Shown: positions 6,151 to 7,047 of the stretch, piece by piece
Numbering within the stretch: the stretch's first letter is position 1
Layout: the number at the start of each line of letters is the position of its first letter
Assembly: GCA_029974875.1 (NCBI GenBank)
Contig: JARKQP010000611.1
Span: 1 to 7,047, forward strand
DNA from: Mobilitalea sp.
GTDB lineage: Bacteria > Bacillota_A > Clostridia > Lachnospirales > Lachnospiraceae
DNA length: 7,047 nt
Reading direction: 5' to 3'
Program-made: the position numbers and the translations under genes
The notes under the pieces: generated by a model
Databases searched by the model: none
The model's input: only the letters and a program-made list of their open reading frames with translations
Told to the model about the DNA's origin: nothing

Positions 6151-6179
6151 TTGACATTCTTTTCTAACAGCCATATAAT
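6151..6179 (+). promoter_or_regulatory. Consensus sigma-A promoter of the marR-type gene
   Basis: TTGACA (6151-6156) and TATAAT (6174-6179) are separated by 17 nt, a perfect match to the vegetative consensus. Transcription should start at about 6186, inside the MarR-type operator, so this strong promoter probably depends on repression for control. Confidence 0.9.
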
Positions 6180-6196
6180 ATAACAGTGTTAGATAT
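6178..6196. promoter_or_regulatory. MarR-type operator 1 (autoregulatory)
   Basis: ATATAACAGTGTTAGATAT contains the perfect dyad TAACA-G-TGTTA (6181-6191) and covers the end of the -10 and the predicted start site. TCTAACA at 6163-6169, inside the promoter spacer, forms a second inverted pair with TGTTAGA at 6187-6193. A 19-bp near-copy in opposite orientation lies upstream of the ABC exporter gene, which supports recognition by the same regulator. Confidence 0.7.
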
Positions 6197-6215
6197 TTTG
6201 AAAGGGGGAGTGGAA

Positions 6216-6647
6216 ATGGATTATATCAAGCTTGCTGACGAATTTCTAGAGAGTATGAGGCTCTTCCGCAAAGCTAATATGCATAAGAACATCAATGATT
6301 CTTTACACGGGGAAGCATTTGTCCTTCATTGTATTTACCAGCAGGGCGGAGATATTTTGCCCGGTGAGATCAGCAGCGAAATGGAGGTCAGCTCCGCAAG
6401 GGTAGCCACAGCGCTCAATAGCCTGGAAAAAAAGAAGCTGATCACCCGCAGCATCGATGTAAACGACCGCAGAAAAATTTTGGTTTCCCTTACACCTGAG
6501 GGGATTGAAGTTGCAGAGCGGCACAAGCAGGCTGTTTTGCAGGATGCCGCAAGGATGTTGGAGAGATTAGGCGAGCAGGATGCAAAGGAGTATGTCAGGA
6601 TAAACAAGCGCCTGGCAGAAATAGCGCCGGAACATAAAAGGGATTAG
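6216..6647 (+). CDS. MarR-family transcriptional regulator
   Basis: A 143-residue winged-helix repressor, a usual length for MarR proteins, which bind DNA as dimers and release it on binding small ligands. Residues 1-30 form the N-terminal dimerisation helix. The DNA-binding domain follows, with ISSEMEVSSARVATALNSLE (about 52-71) as helix-turn-helix and recognition helix. The wing carries the conserved DVNDRRKILVSLTPEG (81-96), with the Asp-Arg-Arg typical of the family, and a C-terminal dimerisation helix completes the fold. The ATG at 6216 is chosen because GGGGGAG ends 5 nt upstream. An in-frame GTG at 6186 would extend it by 10 residues, but it falls in the operator at the predicted transcription start. 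The ABC exporter subunit begins 95 nt downstream on the same strand with a matching operator, so this protein most likely represses itself and the exporter. The inducer is unknown. Confidence 0.92.
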   Translation: MDYIKLADEFLESMRLFRKANMHKNINDSLHGEAFVLHCIYQQGGDILPGEISSEMEVSSARVATALNSLEKKKLITRSIDVNDRRKILVSLTPEGIEVAERHKQAVLQDAARMLERLGEQDAKEYVRINKRLAEIAPEHKRD

Positions 6648-6651
6648 TAAA

Positions 6652-6678
6652 ATGCGGTTCGCAGGAATGGAACCGCAT
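6652..6678 (+). terminator. Hairpin between marR and the ABC exporter gene, possible weak terminator or attenuator
   Basis: ATGCGGTTC (6652-6660) pairs perfectly with GAACCGCAT (6670-6678) over 9 bp with a 9-nt loop. It starts 5 nt after the marR stop. The following bases (AAATTTCCC) are only briefly T-rich, so termination would be partial at best; the hairpin may instead stabilise the marR message. Confidence 0.4.
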
Positions 6679-6690
6679 AAATTTCCCGAT

Positions 6691-6709
6691 ATATCTAACA
6701 GTGTTCCAT
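6691..6709. promoter_or_regulatory. MarR-type operator 2, upstream of the ABC exporter gene
   Basis: ATATCTAACAGTGTTCCAT matches the reverse complement of operator 1 at 16 of 19 positions. It sits 34-52 nt before the exporter start codon, in an AT-rich stretch with TATAAC (6710-6715) just downstream as a possible -10. No convincing -35 is seen, so the exact promoter is unresolved. Confidence 0.65.
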
Positions 6710-6742
6710 TATAACAATATTATATAACGGAGGTAATACTGT

Positions 6743-7047
6743 ATGTTAAAAATTTTAAAATATTTACGCCCTAAGGAATGGCTGCAAGCCGGCATTAGCC
6801 TTATTTTTATCGTGTCCCAGGTTTGGCTTGACCTGAAGCTTCCGGATTATATGTCGGAAATCACCAGGCTGGTACAGACCCCGGACAGCGAAATGAAGGA
6901 TATATGGATTGCAGGCGGCTGGATGCTGTTATGTGCCATAGGCAGCCTGGTCGCTGCTTTTATTGTTGGTTATTTTGCCGCACGCATCGGTTCCTCCTTT
7001 TCCCAGCGTCTGCGCAGCATGCTATTTAGCAAGGTTGAGTCTTTTTC
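6743..7047 (+). CDS. ABC exporter subunit, fused permease-ATPase type (N-terminal part, runs off the right edge)
   Basis: The first 101 codons of what is probably a protein of about 570-740 residues. The visible part matches the start of a type-1 exporter membrane domain. It has a short amphipathic lead-in (MLKILKYLRPKEW), transmembrane helix 1 at about residues 15-33, the phrase LDLKLPDYMSEITRLV typical of the first external loop in clostridial MarR-linked exporters, transmembrane helix 2 at about 56-80, and an intracellular extension (RIGSSFSQRLRSMLFSKVESF) typical of the ABC_membrane fold. The Walker motifs would lie beyond the edge. The ATG at 6743 follows GGAGG (6729-6733) with a 9-nt spacer. 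The gene follows marR on the same strand and has its own copy of the operator. Such genes are usually followed by a second half-transporter forming a heterodimeric drug exporter, but that is not visible here. Confidence 0.88.
   Translation, partial: MLKILKYLRPKEWLQAGISLIFIVSQVWLDLKLPDYMSEITRLVQTPDSEMKDIWIAGGWMLLCAIGSLVAAFIVGYFAARIGSSFSQRLRSMLFSKVESF

Noticed and set aside
6186..6215. Ten-codon N-terminal extension of the MarR protein from GTG at 6186
   Set aside because: That GTG lies in the operator at the predicted transcription start and has no ribosome site, while the ATG at 6216 has a strong one.

Overview
The window looks like chromosomal DNA of a low-to-moderate GC, Gram-positive anaerobe, most likely a Lachnospiraceae/Clostridia member. 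The pointers are strong GGAGG-type ribosome binding sites, GTG starts, a lipobox-bearing substrate-binding protein, a YesM/YesN-type two-component system, a MarR plus ABC-exporter cassette, and sigma-A promoters, one of them a perfect TTGACA-17-TATAAT. No species assignment can be made from the sequence alone.

Layout. (1) 1-361, minus strand: the N-terminal part of a siderophore/iron-type ABC transporter substrate-binding lipoprotein that runs off the left edge. (2) 362-624: a divergent control region. It carries a sigma-A-like promoter for the lipoprotein with a Fur box lying in its spacer, then an array of five 22-bp direct repeats just upstream of a plus-strand AraC-family regulator (625-1626). 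Together these resemble an iron-siderophore uptake locus repressed by Fur and activated by an AraC-type (PchR/YbtA/Btr-like) sensor. (3) 1644-5112, minus strand: a YesM-type sensor histidine kinase followed by a YesN-type response regulator. The 148-nt gap between them is filled by five 23/24-nt tandem repeats. The kinase has its own putative extended -10 promoter and a leader that can fold into a long hairpin closed by an outer helix. (4) 5304-6005, minus strand: a conserved-looking protein of unknown function with features of a C39/papain-like cysteine peptidase. (5) 6151-7047, plus strand: a MarR regulator with an operator over its own promoter, followed by the start of an ABC exporter subunit that carries a second copy of the same operator. 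The exporter runs off the right edge.

How the parts work together. The left module is probably iron uptake. The middle pair is an extracytoplasmic-signal two-component system with no target transporter visible here. The right module is a MarR-controlled multidrug-type exporter. The observations most worth following are non-coding: the 22-bp operator-like array, the kinase leader RNA, and the kinase-regulator repeats, each of which carries a start-one codon-stop mini-ORF.
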